A stretch of DNA of 64,000 nucleotides from Nitrosomonas sp. (GTDB taxonomy: Bacteria; Pseudomonadota; Gammaproteobacteria; Burkholderiales; Nitrosomonadaceae), in NCBI GenBank assembly GCA_019635215.1, contig JAHBZZ010000002.1, positions 248,001-312,000 on the forward strand, written 5' to 3'. Shown piece after piece: positions 41,489 through 51,200 of this stretch; position 1 is the stretch's first letter, and every line of letters begins with the position of its first letter. The notes beneath the pieces were generated by a model, which ran no database searches, was not told the DNA's origin, and saw only the letters and a list, made by a program, of their open reading frames with translations. The position numbers and the translations under genes were made by a program.

Positions 41489-42451
41489 TCATATCAATGT
41501 CTTCAAAGCAATCCGTTCAGCCACTCTCATGACAGCACTACGTGAACGCTTGTTTTTCGAAATCTCCTGTTCACCAGGCCGCACCGCTTTTCCAATGATC
41601 TTTAATAATGGCCGCCCAAATCGCTGCTTTTCGATTTCGCGTAATGGAATATCACGCGGCACGGAATCGATTTTTGCAGCCGCTCGCATAAAACGTTTAA
41701 CCATTCTGTCTTCCAGCGAATGAAAACTGATCACAACGAGTCTTCCCCCAGGATTTAACAGATCCACACTCTGCCGCAAAACTAGCGACAACTCCTCAAG
41801 CTCCTGATTGATAAAGATGCGTATCGCCTGAAAAGTGCGCGTCGCCGGATTCTGCTGGCTTTCGCGCTTGCGCTCACGTGCACGAACGACCGCTGCAACA
41901 ATCTCGGCAAGTTGCAGTGTGGTAACAATAGGCTGCCGCGCTCTTGCCACAACAATCGCTCTTGCAATCGACCTAGCATACCGTTCTTCGCCATAATCTT
42001 TGATCACCCTCTCTAAATCTGTTTCAGAAACTGTTTCTATCCACTGTGCCGCCGTCTGCCCCCGGCTTGTATCCATGCGCATATCGAGCGGACCTTCGGC
42101 GCGAAAGCTAAACCCCCTTTCCGCTTCCAGCTGTGGCGAGGAGATCCCGAGGTCCAGCACTATGCCATCAATTGTCTGCACACCCATCTTTAACAATTCA
42201 TCTTGCATTTGCGAAAAACGGCTATGCAGGATGTTAAAATTTTTGCTATTCCACGCCAGCTCAATTTTTCCTGCTTCAACAGCAACAGGATCCCTATCAA
42301 ATGCAATCAAACGGCCTTTATTACTCAGATGGGACAGAATTAACCGGCTATGCCCCCCTCTGCCGAATGTTCCATCAACATAGACCCCATCCGGCTTAAT
42401 CGATAGCGCATCCACAGCTTCATGGAATAGCACGGTAACGTGATCCGACAA
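41489..42451 (-). CDS. rsmH: 16S rRNA (cytosine(1402)-N(4))-methyltransferase RsmH
   Basis: A 320-residue SAM-dependent methyltransferase (formerly MraW). Motifs: DHVTVLFHEAVDAL at the N-terminus, YVDGTFGRGGHSRLIL (SAM loop) near 24-39, GIVLDLGISSPQLEAERGFSFR, LDMRMD, and LNPGGRLVVISFHSLEDRMVKRF near 232. The only in-frame start of the common types is TTG at 42451; a stop codon lies just upstream in frame. The ATG that overlaps the mraZ stop is in another frame and stops after four codons. Either TTG is used, or the base sequence between the genes hides a one-base error. It is 15 bp after mraZ. Confidence 0.94.
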   Translation of the reverse strand: MSDHVTVLFHEAVDALSIKPDGVYVDGTFGRGGHSRLILSHLSNKGRLIAFDRDPVAVEAGKIELAWNSKNFNILHSRFSQMQDELLKMGVQTIDGIVLDLGISSPQLEAERGFSFRAEGPLDMRMDTSRGQTAAQWIETVSETDLERVIKDYGEERYARSIARAIVVARARQPIVTTLQLAEIVAAVVRARERKRESQQNPATRTFQAIRIFINQELEELSLVLRQSVDLLNPGGRLVVISFHSLEDRMVKRFMRAAAKIDSVPRDIPLREIEKQRFGRPLLKIIGKAVRPGEQEISKNKRSRSAVMRVAERIALKTLI

Positions 42452-42466
42452 ACCGTCACCATCCAG

Positions 42467-42913
42467 TCATAGTGAGAACCCTTCCAATTCCGGTGGCATG
42501 TCTTCTTCATTAAAAGACAGCGCGTCTTCAATCTGCAAATTCCACTGTTGCTCATCCCACAATTCGAATTTTTCACCCTGCCCCACCAATACCACGTCCT
42601 TGGACAAACCCGCAAAACTTCGCAAGGGTGGCGTAATCAAAACACGGCCCGCACTATCCATGTCCACATCATTGGCGCTACCGATCAACAAACGCTGCAA
42701 TTTACGTGTATTGGTATTAAAACTGGGAAGAGCACTCAACCTCCGCTCAATGGGTTCCCAGACAGGTTGAGGATAAATCAGCAAACACCGCGACGGATCG
42801 GCTGTCACAATCAGATGCCCCGAACACTGCACAAACAGCTCGTTGCGATACTTTGCGGGCACCGCAATTCTGCCTTTCACATCTAAGCTAAGCTGCGTTA
42901 TGCCACGGAACAT
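42467..42913 (-). CDS. mraZ: Transcriptional regulator MraZ
   Basis: A 148-residue protein with two tandem MraZ/AbrB-like swapped-hairpin domains. The first has SLDVKGRIAVPAKYRNEL near 9-26 and the second DMDSAGRVLITPPLRSFAGL near 81-100; both carry the D-x-x-G-R motif. MraZ binds repeats in its own promoter and represses or tunes the dcw operon. It is the first gene of the cluster, and matching repeats lie directly upstream (see the separate entry). Confidence 0.96.
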   Translation of the reverse strand: MFRGITQLSLDVKGRIAVPAKYRNELFVQCSGHLIVTADPSRCLLIYPQPVWEPIERRLSALPSFNTNTRKLQRLLIGSANDVDMDSAGRVLITPPLRSFAGLSKDVVLVGQGEKFELWDEQQWNLQIEDALSFNEEDMPPELEGFSL

Positions 42914-42941
42914 GTTGTTCGCTCATTTACAAAAAATCAAT

Positions 42942-43018
42942 TTACTCCACTTTTAACCACTATTCACTACTTTCCTACAACTATAACCCACTTTAATCAA
43001 AAAAAAGCAAACCGTCAA
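42942..43018 (-). promoter_or_regulatory. dcw (mraZ) promoter with MraZ-type direct repeats
   Basis: Read on the minus strand, TTGACG (43013-43018), 17 bp, then TAAAGT (42990-42995) form a fair sigma-70 promoter. Starting within the -10 box are AGTGGG-type repeats: AGTGGGTTAT (42992-42983), then after 11 bp AGTAGTGAAT (42971-42962), AGTGGTTAAA (42961-42952) and AGTGGAGTAA (42951-42942). The last three follow with an exact 10-bp period. MraZ in E. coli and mycoplasmas binds repeated TGGGN boxes 10 bp apart upstream of mraZ, so these are likely its operator, overlapping the transcription start. The remaining gap 43019-43390 has no convincing gene; a 74-codon frame at 43148 lacks support. Confidence 0.65.
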
Positions 43019-43390
43019 GTAAAAAAGTTGATAATTCTATATATATGACAAAGACTTAAAGGTTACCTATCGATAAACGTCTATAACAGAAAATTTTTAA
43101 ATAAATAAAACAGATAGCCGATGATCTGAAAGCCATGCAAGAAGATCATGGAAACAAATACAGGAATGCGAGAAAATCCAAAAGACTGTTACAATGCCGA
43201 AAAAAAGACCAGTCATGCGACCAACACCAACGGGTTTTGCATCATTGAATTGTTATGCACAAGCGATCTTTCCGCACGCTTTGCAATCGGAGTAACGCAT
43301 AAAAGCGAACCACCTCATTGTTATTTCCCCGAAATAACACAAACCATCCAACAACCGATACAAATCTCATAAAGTATTCAACAAAAAATC

Positions 43391-44851
43391 ATGTCAGCAA
43401 AATCCGTACACGAAAGTGCAATCATAGTTGTCGGTATGCGTTGGTGCGACCGTCTGCTTGGTTTGATAAGCATGGTGATACTAGCCCGACTGCTTGTGCC
43501 TGCAGATTTCGGAATCATTGTAATGGCGAGCCTGATCGTCGGGCTGATTGATGTTCTACTCGACATTGGTGTGAGCACTGCATTGATCCACAATCAGAAA
43601 GCAGACTCCGAAGACTACAATACCGCGTGGACATTAAGACTTATTCAATCCTGTCTCACAGGTTTCATTATTTTTGTCAGCGCACCGTTTGTGGCGGACT
43701 TTTATGACAACCACCTCGTAATTGATGTTCTGCGAGTAATGGCACTCAGTGTAGTTATTGCCGGTTTCGAGAATATTGGCGTCGTTACATTCCAAAAAAA
43801 CATGGAATTCGGTCAGGATTTCAAATTCTTCTTCTACAAACGCATCACAGGCTTTGCTGTAACGTTGATTTTTGCTTTTATATTGCATAATTACTGGGCG
43901 ATGGTTATAGGCTCGCTCAGTAATCGCATCGCAGGTGTAATTTTGAGTTACTGCATGCACTCACATCGACCAAAACTAACACTGACACGCACCACGGAAA
44001 TATGGTCTTTTTCAAAATGGGTATTATTGCGTAACATCATTGCCTATTTAGATACACAGATCGACAAATTCCTAATTGGCAGTCGCTCCGATGAAAAAGT
44101 GCTTGGCACTTATTCTGTGGCACAAAACGTCGCAGCGATGCCAACCACGGAACTGCTCATGCCGCTAGGACGCGTTCTTTTCCCAGCCTTTGCTCAAAAG
44201 CGTGACGATATTGAATCATTTGCCCGAAGTTTGTCGACAGCGATTGGTGTACTTTCCTTAGTTGCCATGCCAGCATGTATCGGCCTGGTCCTAACTGCAG
44301 AAGACGCTGTCGTAATCCTATTAGGTGTTAACTGGATAGAAGCCGTACCTTTGATACAGATTATGGTTATATCGAATCTCATTTTCTCACTGACCCATTC
44401 GGGTGTTTATGCTCTACTGGCAATCGGAAAGGTTCGTTTTTTGGCCATTCTGGCCGGATTACAGATCGCATTCTTCCTGATTGTAGCGATCCTGCTTTTT
44501 CCTCAATCAGATGCAACAGAAATAGCGACAATCCGTGTCCTGACAGTATGTTTTGGTTCTATTTTCATCATCAGCATTGTTATCCTTCAAATTCAAGCCT
44601 TCAATATCAAGGACTATTTTGCGCCCATTTTCAGGCCGCTGTCAGCCACCGGGTGCATGGCTTTGGTTTTAATTCAGTTAAACCCTGTACTAAACGATTT
44701 GATACCATTTGCCCGAATACTGATAGAAATTCTGGTCGGCTTCGTAACCTATATCACATGCATCATTTCCCTATGGCTATTACAAGGCCAGCCTGAAGGT
44801 GCAGAAACTTATTTAATTAAAAATTTTGCGCATAAATTCAAACGTTCTTGA
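43391..44851 (+). CDS. Oligosaccharide flippase family protein (Wzx/PST-like)
   Basis: A 486-residue membrane protein with about 12-14 predicted helices, of the polysaccharide transporter group of the MOP superfamily. The N-terminal WCDRLLGLISMVILARLLVPADFGIIVMASLIVGL and VLLDIGVSTALIHNQ are typical of Wzx-like flippases that move lipid-linked oligosaccharides across the inner membrane. ATG at 43391 was chosen. No glycosyltransferase, polymerase or sugar-nucleotide gene accompanies it, so its glycan is unknown. It is divergent from mraZ. Confidence 0.87.
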   Translation: MSAKSVHESAIIVVGMRWCDRLLGLISMVILARLLVPADFGIIVMASLIVGLIDVLLDIGVSTALIHNQKADSEDYNTAWTLRLIQSCLTGFIIFVSAPFVADFYDNHLVIDVLRVMALSVVIAGFENIGVVTFQKNMEFGQDFKFFFYKRITGFAVTLIFAFILHNYWAMVIGSLSNRIAGVILSYCMHSHRPKLTLTRTTEIWSFSKWVLLRNIIAYLDTQIDKFLIGSRSDEKVLGTYSVAQNVAAMPTTELLMPLGRVLFPAFAQKRDDIESFARSLSTAIGVLSLVAMPACIGLVLTAEDAVVILLGVNWIEAVPLIQIMVISNLIFSLTHSGVYALLAIGKVRFLAILAGLQIAFFLIVAILLFPQSDATEIATIRVLTVCFGSIFIISIVILQIQAFNIKDYFAPIFRPLSATGCMALVLIQLNPVLNDLIPFARILIEILVGFVTYITCIISLWLLQGQPEGAETYLIKNFAHKFKRS

Positions 44852-44889
44852 AACACTTCACAATAAAAACTACAGCAAACCTTTTAACG

Positions 44890-44898
44890 TGGTATAAT
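44890..44898 (+). promoter_or_regulatory. Extended -10 promoter candidate for the RNA helicase gene
   Basis: TGGTATAAT is a perfect extended -10 element (TGn plus TATAAT). No good -35 lies upstream, which extended -10 promoters tolerate. If used, the mRNA would have an untranslated leader of about 180 bases before the GTG start at 45086. A long leader is common in cold-shock genes. Confidence 0.45.
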
Positions 44899-45085
44899 AA
44901 TGGAATTCACTACTCGTTTGCGCATTCGATCCCTCTTGTAACAACGTTCGATTATCTCACTAGCACCGCGCATAATCCTTCACACATGTAATTAAAAAAC
45001 GATAATCGGCAGCTTTTTTCTATATTACTTTTTGCAATATTTCCGCTGAACAATCCAGCTCCTTTAAACTCGTTTAGGAAACGCC

Positions 45086-46396
45086 GTGTCATTTGAAAAT
45101 CTCAATTTACATCCTTTAATTATTAAAGCCATTCACGAAGCCGGTTATGTCGAACCAACACCGATACAAAAACAAGCCATACCGGAACTGATCTCCGGCA
45201 TCGACATCATCGCTTCAGCACAAACTGGCACTGGTAAGACAGCAGCTTTTATGCTTCCAGCACTACATCAGTTAACGACACCCAGCACAACAAACAGCCG
45301 CGGACCGCGCATTCTGGTTTTAACACCAACCCGTGAATTGGCCGATCAAGTATCCAATGCAGCCAAAAAATATGGCAAATATACCCCCCGCACGAAAGTT
45401 ATTAGTATTCTTGGCGGCATGCCTTATCCATTACAAAATAAGCTGTTATCGCAACCTGTCGATATTCTGGTCGCCACACCGGGACGGTTGATTGATCATA
45501 TCCGTCGCGGGCGCATTGATTTTTCCCGCCTGCAAACGCTCATTCTGGATGAAGCGGACAGAATGCTTGACATGGGATTCTTAATGGATATTAAACAAAT
45601 TGTATCCTTCTTACCACAAAGCAGACAGACCGTTTTGTTTTCTGCAACACTCGATCCCGCGATCGAGAAAGTTGCCGCACAATTACTCAACACCCCCAAA
45701 CGGATACAAATAGCAACCCGCCAGACAAGACTTGATCACATCGAACAACGCCTGCACTATGTAGACGACCTCACACACAAAAACAGGCTTTTGGATCATG
45801 TTTTACGTGACACCGGATTAAAACAGGCGATTGTGTTCACAGCTACAAAACGTAACGCCGATATCATTGCAGACAATTTATATGCATGCGGGCACACAGC
45901 CGCAGCACTGCACGGCGATATGAATCAACGCGAACGTAATCGGACACTGACAAAACTCAGAAAGGGCGATCTGCGTATACTCGTAGCTACCGATGTTGCC
46001 GCACGAGGAATCGATATTTCCGATATCACGCATGTCATCAATTTTGATTTACCCAAATTCGCCGAAGACTATGTACACCGCATCGGTCGCACGGGACGAG
46101 CCGGCGCAGCCGGCATTGCCGTTTCTTTCGCTTCCAGTAAAGACAATATCCATTTAAAGCGCATCGAACGCTACACAGGGCACTCCATTGCTTCACACAT
46201 CATTCCCGGCCTTGAACCGCGCAACAAAACCGGTCGGCATAATGACGGTATCAAAAAAAGCAACGCTCCGGCATACCGCAAAGGCAAACATTCAACTAGT
46301 GCCACTCTGAATAAACGGCAGAACGCTAATCCACATTTCATGCGCGCGCCCAAGGTAACACGATCGACAGCCAATAGAAGTGGTTTAGGAAAATAA
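45086..46396 (+). CDS. rhlE: DEAD-box ATP-dependent RNA helicase, RhlE-like
   Basis: A 436-residue helicase with all DEAD-box motifs in order: Q motif EPTPIQKQAIPEL near 24-36, motif I ASAQTGTGKTAA near 45, Ia PTRELADQV, motif II LDEADRML near 154 (DEAD), motif III SAT, and motifs V and VI as VATDVAARGIDI and HRIGRTGRAGAAG near 330. A basic tail rich in Lys/Arg/Asn follows the core (about 385-436), as in RhlE proteins, and binds RNA. The start is GTG at 45086 behind an AGGA box 8 bases upstream. RhlE versus other DEAD helicases is judged from the compact core plus basic tail. Confidence 0.92.
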   Translation: MSFENLNLHPLIIKAIHEAGYVEPTPIQKQAIPELISGIDIIASAQTGTGKTAAFMLPALHQLTTPSTTNSRGPRILVLTPTRELADQVSNAAKKYGKYTPRTKVISILGGMPYPLQNKLLSQPVDILVATPGRLIDHIRRGRIDFSRLQTLILDEADRMLDMGFLMDIKQIVSFLPQSRQTVLFSATLDPAIEKVAAQLLNTPKRIQIATRQTRLDHIEQRLHYVDDLTHKNRLLDHVLRDTGLKQAIVFTATKRNADIIADNLYACGHTAAALHGDMNQRERNRTLTKLRKGDLRILVATDVAARGIDISDITHVINFDLPKFAEDYVHRIGRTGRAGAAGIAVSFASSKDNIHLKRIERYTGHSIASHIIPGLEPRNKTGRHNDGIKKSNAPAYRKGKHSTSATLNKRQNANPHFMRAPKVTRSTANRSGLGK

Positions 46397-46568
46397 CACT
46401 ACAATAAACGAGCCTGTCAGTTGCATTTTATTTTTTCACCGTTCAATGGCTCCAAGCGACGATTAAACCCAGGCAATGACAAAGTGATTAACGTCACCCT
46501 ACCTAAAAGTCAACTGCGGGCTATAAAAAAGACGTTCACAATTCATACTGTGAATGCCTGCAAACTGT

Positions 46569-46603
46569 AAAAAGACCGGGCCTCCCTTCTCCAGATGGAG
46601 GCC
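46569..46603 (-). terminator. Probable terminator downstream of dodecin-hemJ
   Basis: On the minus strand a seven-pair stem GGCCTCC/GGAGGCC with an 11-base loop is followed after four bases by five T residues. It lies about 70 bp beyond the hemJ stop. On the plus strand no T-run follows, so it serves the minus-strand genes. In the same gap, an inverted repeat TTCACA/TGTGAA at 46535-46554 (8-base spacer) has no assigned role. Confidence 0.6.
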
Positions 46604-46674
46604 ACAGGTTAACAGATCACATCAAAACCGATCCTGTATGAAGCCGCAACGAATGGAATACTTACGACACGCAG

Positions 46675-47094
46675 CTAAAACAAAGCCGGCTTGACAACCA
46701 CCAGGATTACAACCGCAAATAGGATCAGCACCGGAAATTCATTAAAAAGGCGATAAAAAACATGACTATGTTGATTAATATCGTATTTAAATGCTGATAC
46801 AAATTTACCGCAGTAATAATGATATATGATGAGTATCACCACCAGTGCCAACTTGGCATAAAGCCAATTCCCTGAAAAACCGTATCCCAGCCATAACCAT
46901 ACCCCAAAAATAACTGTCAGCACCGCGCTTGGCGTCATAATGCCATAAAACAGCTTGCGCTCCATGACTTTGAAACGTTCTTTCCCCGGTGTATCCTCAC
47001 ACATCGCATGATAAACAAACAAACGCGGTAGGTAGAACAATCCGGAGAACCAGGTGACCATAAAGATAATATGCAGCGACTTTATCCAGAGCAT
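46675..47094 (-). CDS. hemJ: Protoporphyrinogen IX oxidase HemJ
   Basis: A 139-residue integral membrane protein of the HemJ (UPF0093) family, which oxidises protoporphyrinogen IX to protoporphyrin IX in heme synthesis. Family marks: LWIKSLHIIFMVTWFSGLFYLPRLFVYHA with the conserved His at 8, then ERKLFYGIMTPSAVLTVIFGVWLW, WLYAKLALVVILIIYHYYCGK with the second conserved His, and the C-terminal FNEFPVLILFAVVILVVVKP. About four helices. Heme demand is high in cytochrome-rich nitrifiers. Same strand as dodecin, 65 bp after it. Confidence 0.93.
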   Translation of the reverse strand: MLWIKSLHIIFMVTWFSGLFYLPRLFVYHAMCEDTPGKERFKVMERKLFYGIMTPSAVLTVIFGVWLWLGYGFSGNWLYAKLALVVILIIYHYYCGKFVSAFKYDINQHSHVFYRLFNEFPVLILFAVVILVVVKPALF

Positions 47095-47159
47095 TTCGTT
47101 TTCGTCTTTGAATAGCGTTATGATTTCCAGTAATTCGTTAAATAATCATATTTGATCCA

Positions 47160-47369
47160 TCAATCCCGTAGTGTGAAGCCGACCTTGATCGTAACTTGCC
47201 AGTACTTGATTTCCCCTTCTTCAATGTGCCCGCGGGTTTCAATCACCTCAAACCAGCGCATCCCTTGAACCGTTTTTGCTGCACGCGCTATGGCGTTCTC
47301 AATCGCATCCTGCATACCGGTCGCCGATGAACCAGTAAGCTCCATGATTTTATAAATATGGTCCGACAT
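47160..47369 (-). CDS. Dodecin family flavin-binding protein
   Basis: A 69-residue protein with the dodecin beta-alpha-beta-beta fold: [28 protein letters not shown], then [31 protein letters not shown]39 is the residue that stacks on the flavin isoalloxazine ring. Dodecins form hollow 12-mers that store or buffer FMN, lumichrome or CoA. Upstream of hemJ on the same strand and probably co-transcribed. Confidence 0.94.
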   Translation of the reverse strand: MSDHIYKIMELTGSSATGMQDAIENAIARAAKTVQGMRWFEVIETRGHIEEGEIKYWQVTIKVGFTLRD

Positions 47370-47655
47370 TTTTCACCTCTCTTTTATAGAAATTAGCTTT
47401 ACAGTATACCTAAATTGAGGAGTTATCAAATCGGCTCACATCCAATCTGCTCCATACGGAACCACAATCTGTGTAAATTGAGAAAACGGTTATATGCTAG
47501 AATCTGATCAATTATTAGACGAATCCGGCAGAATTGCCGGTAATAGTCACGATGTATTTTTCAGCGGATTGCAGAAAATACCCTAAATCACTTTCCCTGT
47601 TTGAAAGGAAATAAACAAGCATTTATCAAAATTTAATTAGTAAGCCATATTTGTC

Positions 47656-48192
47656 ATGAAATCACGAAAAAAACATCTATACCCTTTGTTTACCGTTTTG
47701 TTGGGTTTATCAACATTTCTCTTATCGACAACTGCCGTTAAAGCAAGCAAACCGATTTACGGCTATCTAGAACCTGTAACACTGATCACACAACAGATCA
47801 CCTTAACAGCTAAACTGGATACAGGCGCCGAAACAGCCTCAATTTCAGCAAAAAATATACTGCTTTACGAAATAAATGGACAGGAGTACGCAAGCTTCAC
47901 CGTTTCTCATCCCGAATTGGAACAGCCCATTCACTACAATTTACCGATTGTACGGCATGCCAGAATCAAGAAACGCGCGGGTGAGCATACTCAAAAAAAC
48001 AGGCATCATTCCCGTCCGGTTGTCCGTATACCTATTCATTTTGATGGCAAACCGCACCATATTATGGTCAACTTGACTGATCGCTCTCATTTCTCGACAC
48101 CGATGCTGCTCGGCAGAAAAGCTTTAAAAAAACTGAATGCTGTTGTTGACAGCACGAAGAAAAATACATTGCTACAAAAAACTGACAGTTAG
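47656..48192 (+). CDS. Exported retropepsin-like aspartic protease homologue (RimK-associated ATP-dependent zinc protease family)
   Basis: A 178-residue protein with a basic N-terminus and signal peptide ending near residue 30 (TTAVKA/SKP). It then has a retropepsin-like domain with D55-T56-G57 in KLDTGAETASISA, a basic insertion (about 100-122) and the family end motif TDRSHFSTPMLLGRKAL (141-157). The family (PF05618) is often named ATP-dependent zinc protease, but the DTG motif and final hydrophobic-Gly motif point to an aspartic-protease fold, which is an inference from motif. No RimK-like ligase neighbour is present. The 286-bp gap before it includes an extended -10 candidate TGCTAGAAT at 47495-47503. 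Confidence 0.82.
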   Translation: MKSRKKHLYPLFTVLLGLSTFLLSTTAVKASKPIYGYLEPVTLITQQITLTAKLDTGAETASISAKNILLYEINGQEYASFTVSHPELEQPIHYNLPIVRHARIKKRAGEHTQKNRHHSRPVVRIPIHFDGKPHHIMVNLTDRSHFSTPMLLGRKALKKLNAVVDSTKKNTLLQKTDS

Positions 48193-48213
48193 GAAACCGG
48201 ATACAAGCCACGG

Positions 48214-48235
48214 AAAAGACGGGCGTTTGCCCGTC
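48214..48235 (-). terminator. Terminator of the large oxidoreductase gene
   Basis: On the minus strand GACGGGC-AAAC-GCCCGTC, a perfect seven-pair hairpin, is followed by TTTT. It lies 45 bp past the stop of the 1179-residue protein and 26 bp past the end of the convergent protease-like gene. It may limit read-through from both sides. Confidence 0.75.
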
Positions 48236-48279
48236 CTTAGAACCTGTTCAAGATCTTACTCAATTACAACACAGCTGAA

Positions 48280-51200
48280 TCATTCCCTTTCAAGACAACG
48301 CTTGATCCATCGGCCGGTTAATTTTTCCTGCACAGTATTTTGCCGCAGACGCGACGCCAATCCGGCGAAATCGACCTGATCCAGCGGCTGATCCTGATTA
48401 AAACAGGAGAACACATAAGTCACTTCACCCGTCTGCGGATCTTTATGCGGTTGCAGACATTGCGCGCAGATTTCTTTCATCATGCATTGCATCGGCGAAT
48501 TGATCGAACCTATCGCAAAATGTCCGGCTTTCAGATACGGCTTTAACCGGTCATACCGCGCCGCGCCCACCGCTGCCATCATACGATCGGAGCCGATTGC
48601 AATGATACGGTCGGCTTCAACCATCGGAACAGGTTGGTCACCCAACTGACCATTGCCATAAGCGGCCATCGCTTCAACAATATTACCGACGAATTGTTTA
48701 TCGCCCGGTCTGTCCGGTTGAAACCCCGGTGCTTCATCACAGCACCAGACAACTGTATCAGCTGCCGCTTCGATCTCCGCCACTTTGTAACGGTCAACCA
48801 GTTTTTTATATCCGGCAAAATAAAGCACTCTGGATCCCGCAGCACGCGCTGCCGCACCAATGGAAAAAAGCACCGCATTACCCAGACCGCCGCCGACCAG
48901 TATCACTGTTTCTCCTGACTCGATTTCAGTTGGTGTACCTGTCGGCCCCATCAGGATGACCGGCTCACCCGGTTTCAGTAAAGTACATAAATCCGCAGAA
49001 CCGCCCATTTCCAACGCGATCAATGACACCAATCCTTGCGAAATATCGACCGAAGCACCGGTTAATGCAATGCCTTCCATGGCCAACCGTGTATCATTGA
49101 CCACAGGCGCAAGCGATGCGTAATTCTGGAACCGGTAAAACTGTCCCGGATGAAAACGTTCCGCAGCTAAAGGCGCATGCACCACCACTTCAACAATATT
49201 CGGCGTCAACCGCTCTACTTTATGGACCGTCGGCCGCAGTTGCTGATTGAATACCGAGAAAAACTGTTCTGCCGTTTTCTCAGAAAACGGTTCAATCTTT
49301 CCGAGTACATGATCGACCACCGGATACCCCTGCTTGGCGCTGGACATGGCTTTTACGACATTTCCCGAATACGAAGGATGCAAATCACCAAAGAAACTGA
49401 TGAAACGACCATCTTGCGCATCTTTGTAATAACTCAGCAATACCGAGGCTGTACCCGATTTTGGATTTCCATAGGCGGGTTTAACAGGTTTGCCTTCTTC
49501 ATCGCACGCGGCGAAATAACGACCGTCGAGTCTGTACGTATTTTCATCTTCCCTTGCCAGCACCGTATTGGGCTGCGTCCCAGCCGCAACGAGCAATGCC
49601 CGTGCCGGTAATTCAACTTCTGCGGCTGTATTCCAGTTTCCCGTATCATCACGCTTTTGCACTATGAAATGGACAGATCGCACATGATCCCATTGATCGA
49701 CATTCACACGGCTCGGTGTTAATCCTTCGGCAAACCAGATACCCTCTTCCAAGGCTTTTTCGACTTCCTCATGGTTCAGCGTATAAGACGGACTATCGAT
49801 TAAACGTTTGCGATAGGCTATCGTCGCTCCTCCCCAGGACTGCAACAATGAGAGAATATCCGCTTCGCGCCCTTCGCTTGCGGCGGCTGCACGTTCGGCA
49901 CGAATAGTACGCGCATGCCTCAGGAACTCGCCAGCGATTTCGACTTCCTCCTCATCCCAGATCGCACGAATCGCCGCCTCCCCCTGAACAGCAGATAACA
50001 ACTCGTAGCGCTGCAAGAATTTTTCAACCTGCACCGGATAATACGCCAGCGCCTCAGTTGCCGTATCAATCGCAGTCAAACCACCACCGATCACGATCAC
50101 CGGCAAACGCAGCTGCATATTGGCGATTGAATCCCGTTGTGCAGCACCGGTCAGCTGCAGTGCCATCAGAAAATCAGAAGCGGCGCGCACACCGCGTGCC
50201 AGACCATTCGGTAAATCCAGCACTGTCGGCTTACCCGCACCGGCCGCGAGCGCAACATGATCAAAGCCCATAGCAAACGCATCATCCGTTGTCAATGTAC
50301 CGCCGAAACGTACCCCGCCAAATAGTGCAAACTGATCTCTTCGTTCAAGCAACAATCTGATCAGCTTCAGAAAGTTCTTGTTCCAGCGTACTGTAATGCC
50401 ATACTCTGCCACGCCGCCAAAACCACCAGGCATGCGCTCATCCAGACTCTCCTCCAAATCATTGGCGTCATAAATTGCTTCGAAAGGTACGCGCCCGCCT
50501 CTCATATCGACACCGGAAAGATGCTCCGGCAGAGGCTCTATTTTGAGCCCATCAATGCCGACCACGGTATGCCCTTCGTTCATCAGATGATGCGCCAGCG
50601 TATACCCTGCAGGCCCCATACCAACGACGAGCACTTTCTTACCTGACAGTGGCTTGGGCACGGGCCGTCTCAGATTCAGCGGATTCCAGCGTGTCAGTAA
50701 GCTGTAAATTTCATAACCCCAGGGCAGTGCCAAGACATCTTTCAGAGTGCGTGTTTCCGCCTGAGGAATATCAACCGGATCCTGCTTCTGATAGATACAG
50801 GATTTCATGCAGTCATTACAGATGCGATGGCCGGTACCCGCACACATCGGATTATCTAATACAATCATCGCCAGACTGCCGACAGCCACACCCTGAGTTT
50901 TCAGTTTATGAAATTCTGAAATACGTTCTTCAAGTGGGCATCCGGCCAGCAATGCGCCGAGCTCGCTTTTCTTGAACGGCGCCGGCTCATCCGCGGATTT
51001 GGGCTTATCTCTTAAACCTTTTGAGCAGGAATCCTTGCCCTGTTCATGACACCAGATGCAGTAATTCGCCTCATCCAAAGCTCCCACCAGATCGGTGCCC
51101 TGATCGGTCAATGCAAAACCGTTACGCTGCCTCAAATGGCCTAGCCGATGCAAAGGAAAACCGTTCGATTCATCTGTCTCCAAGGTGAGTAAATGCTGAA

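Noticed and set aside
42340..42615. Frame starting in mraZ and running over the start of rsmH
   Set aside because: It is a shadow of the two real genes in another frame; kept only as context for the odd TTG start.
43148..43372. 74-codon plus-strand frame upstream of the flippase gene
   Set aside because: Weak start signals, low-complexity polar sequence and no family match; the region is mainly regulatory for mraZ.
46535..46554. Inverted repeat TTCACA/TGTGAA as a CRP-type site
   Set aside because: The half-sites are in the opposite order from the CRP consensus and no promoter is near.
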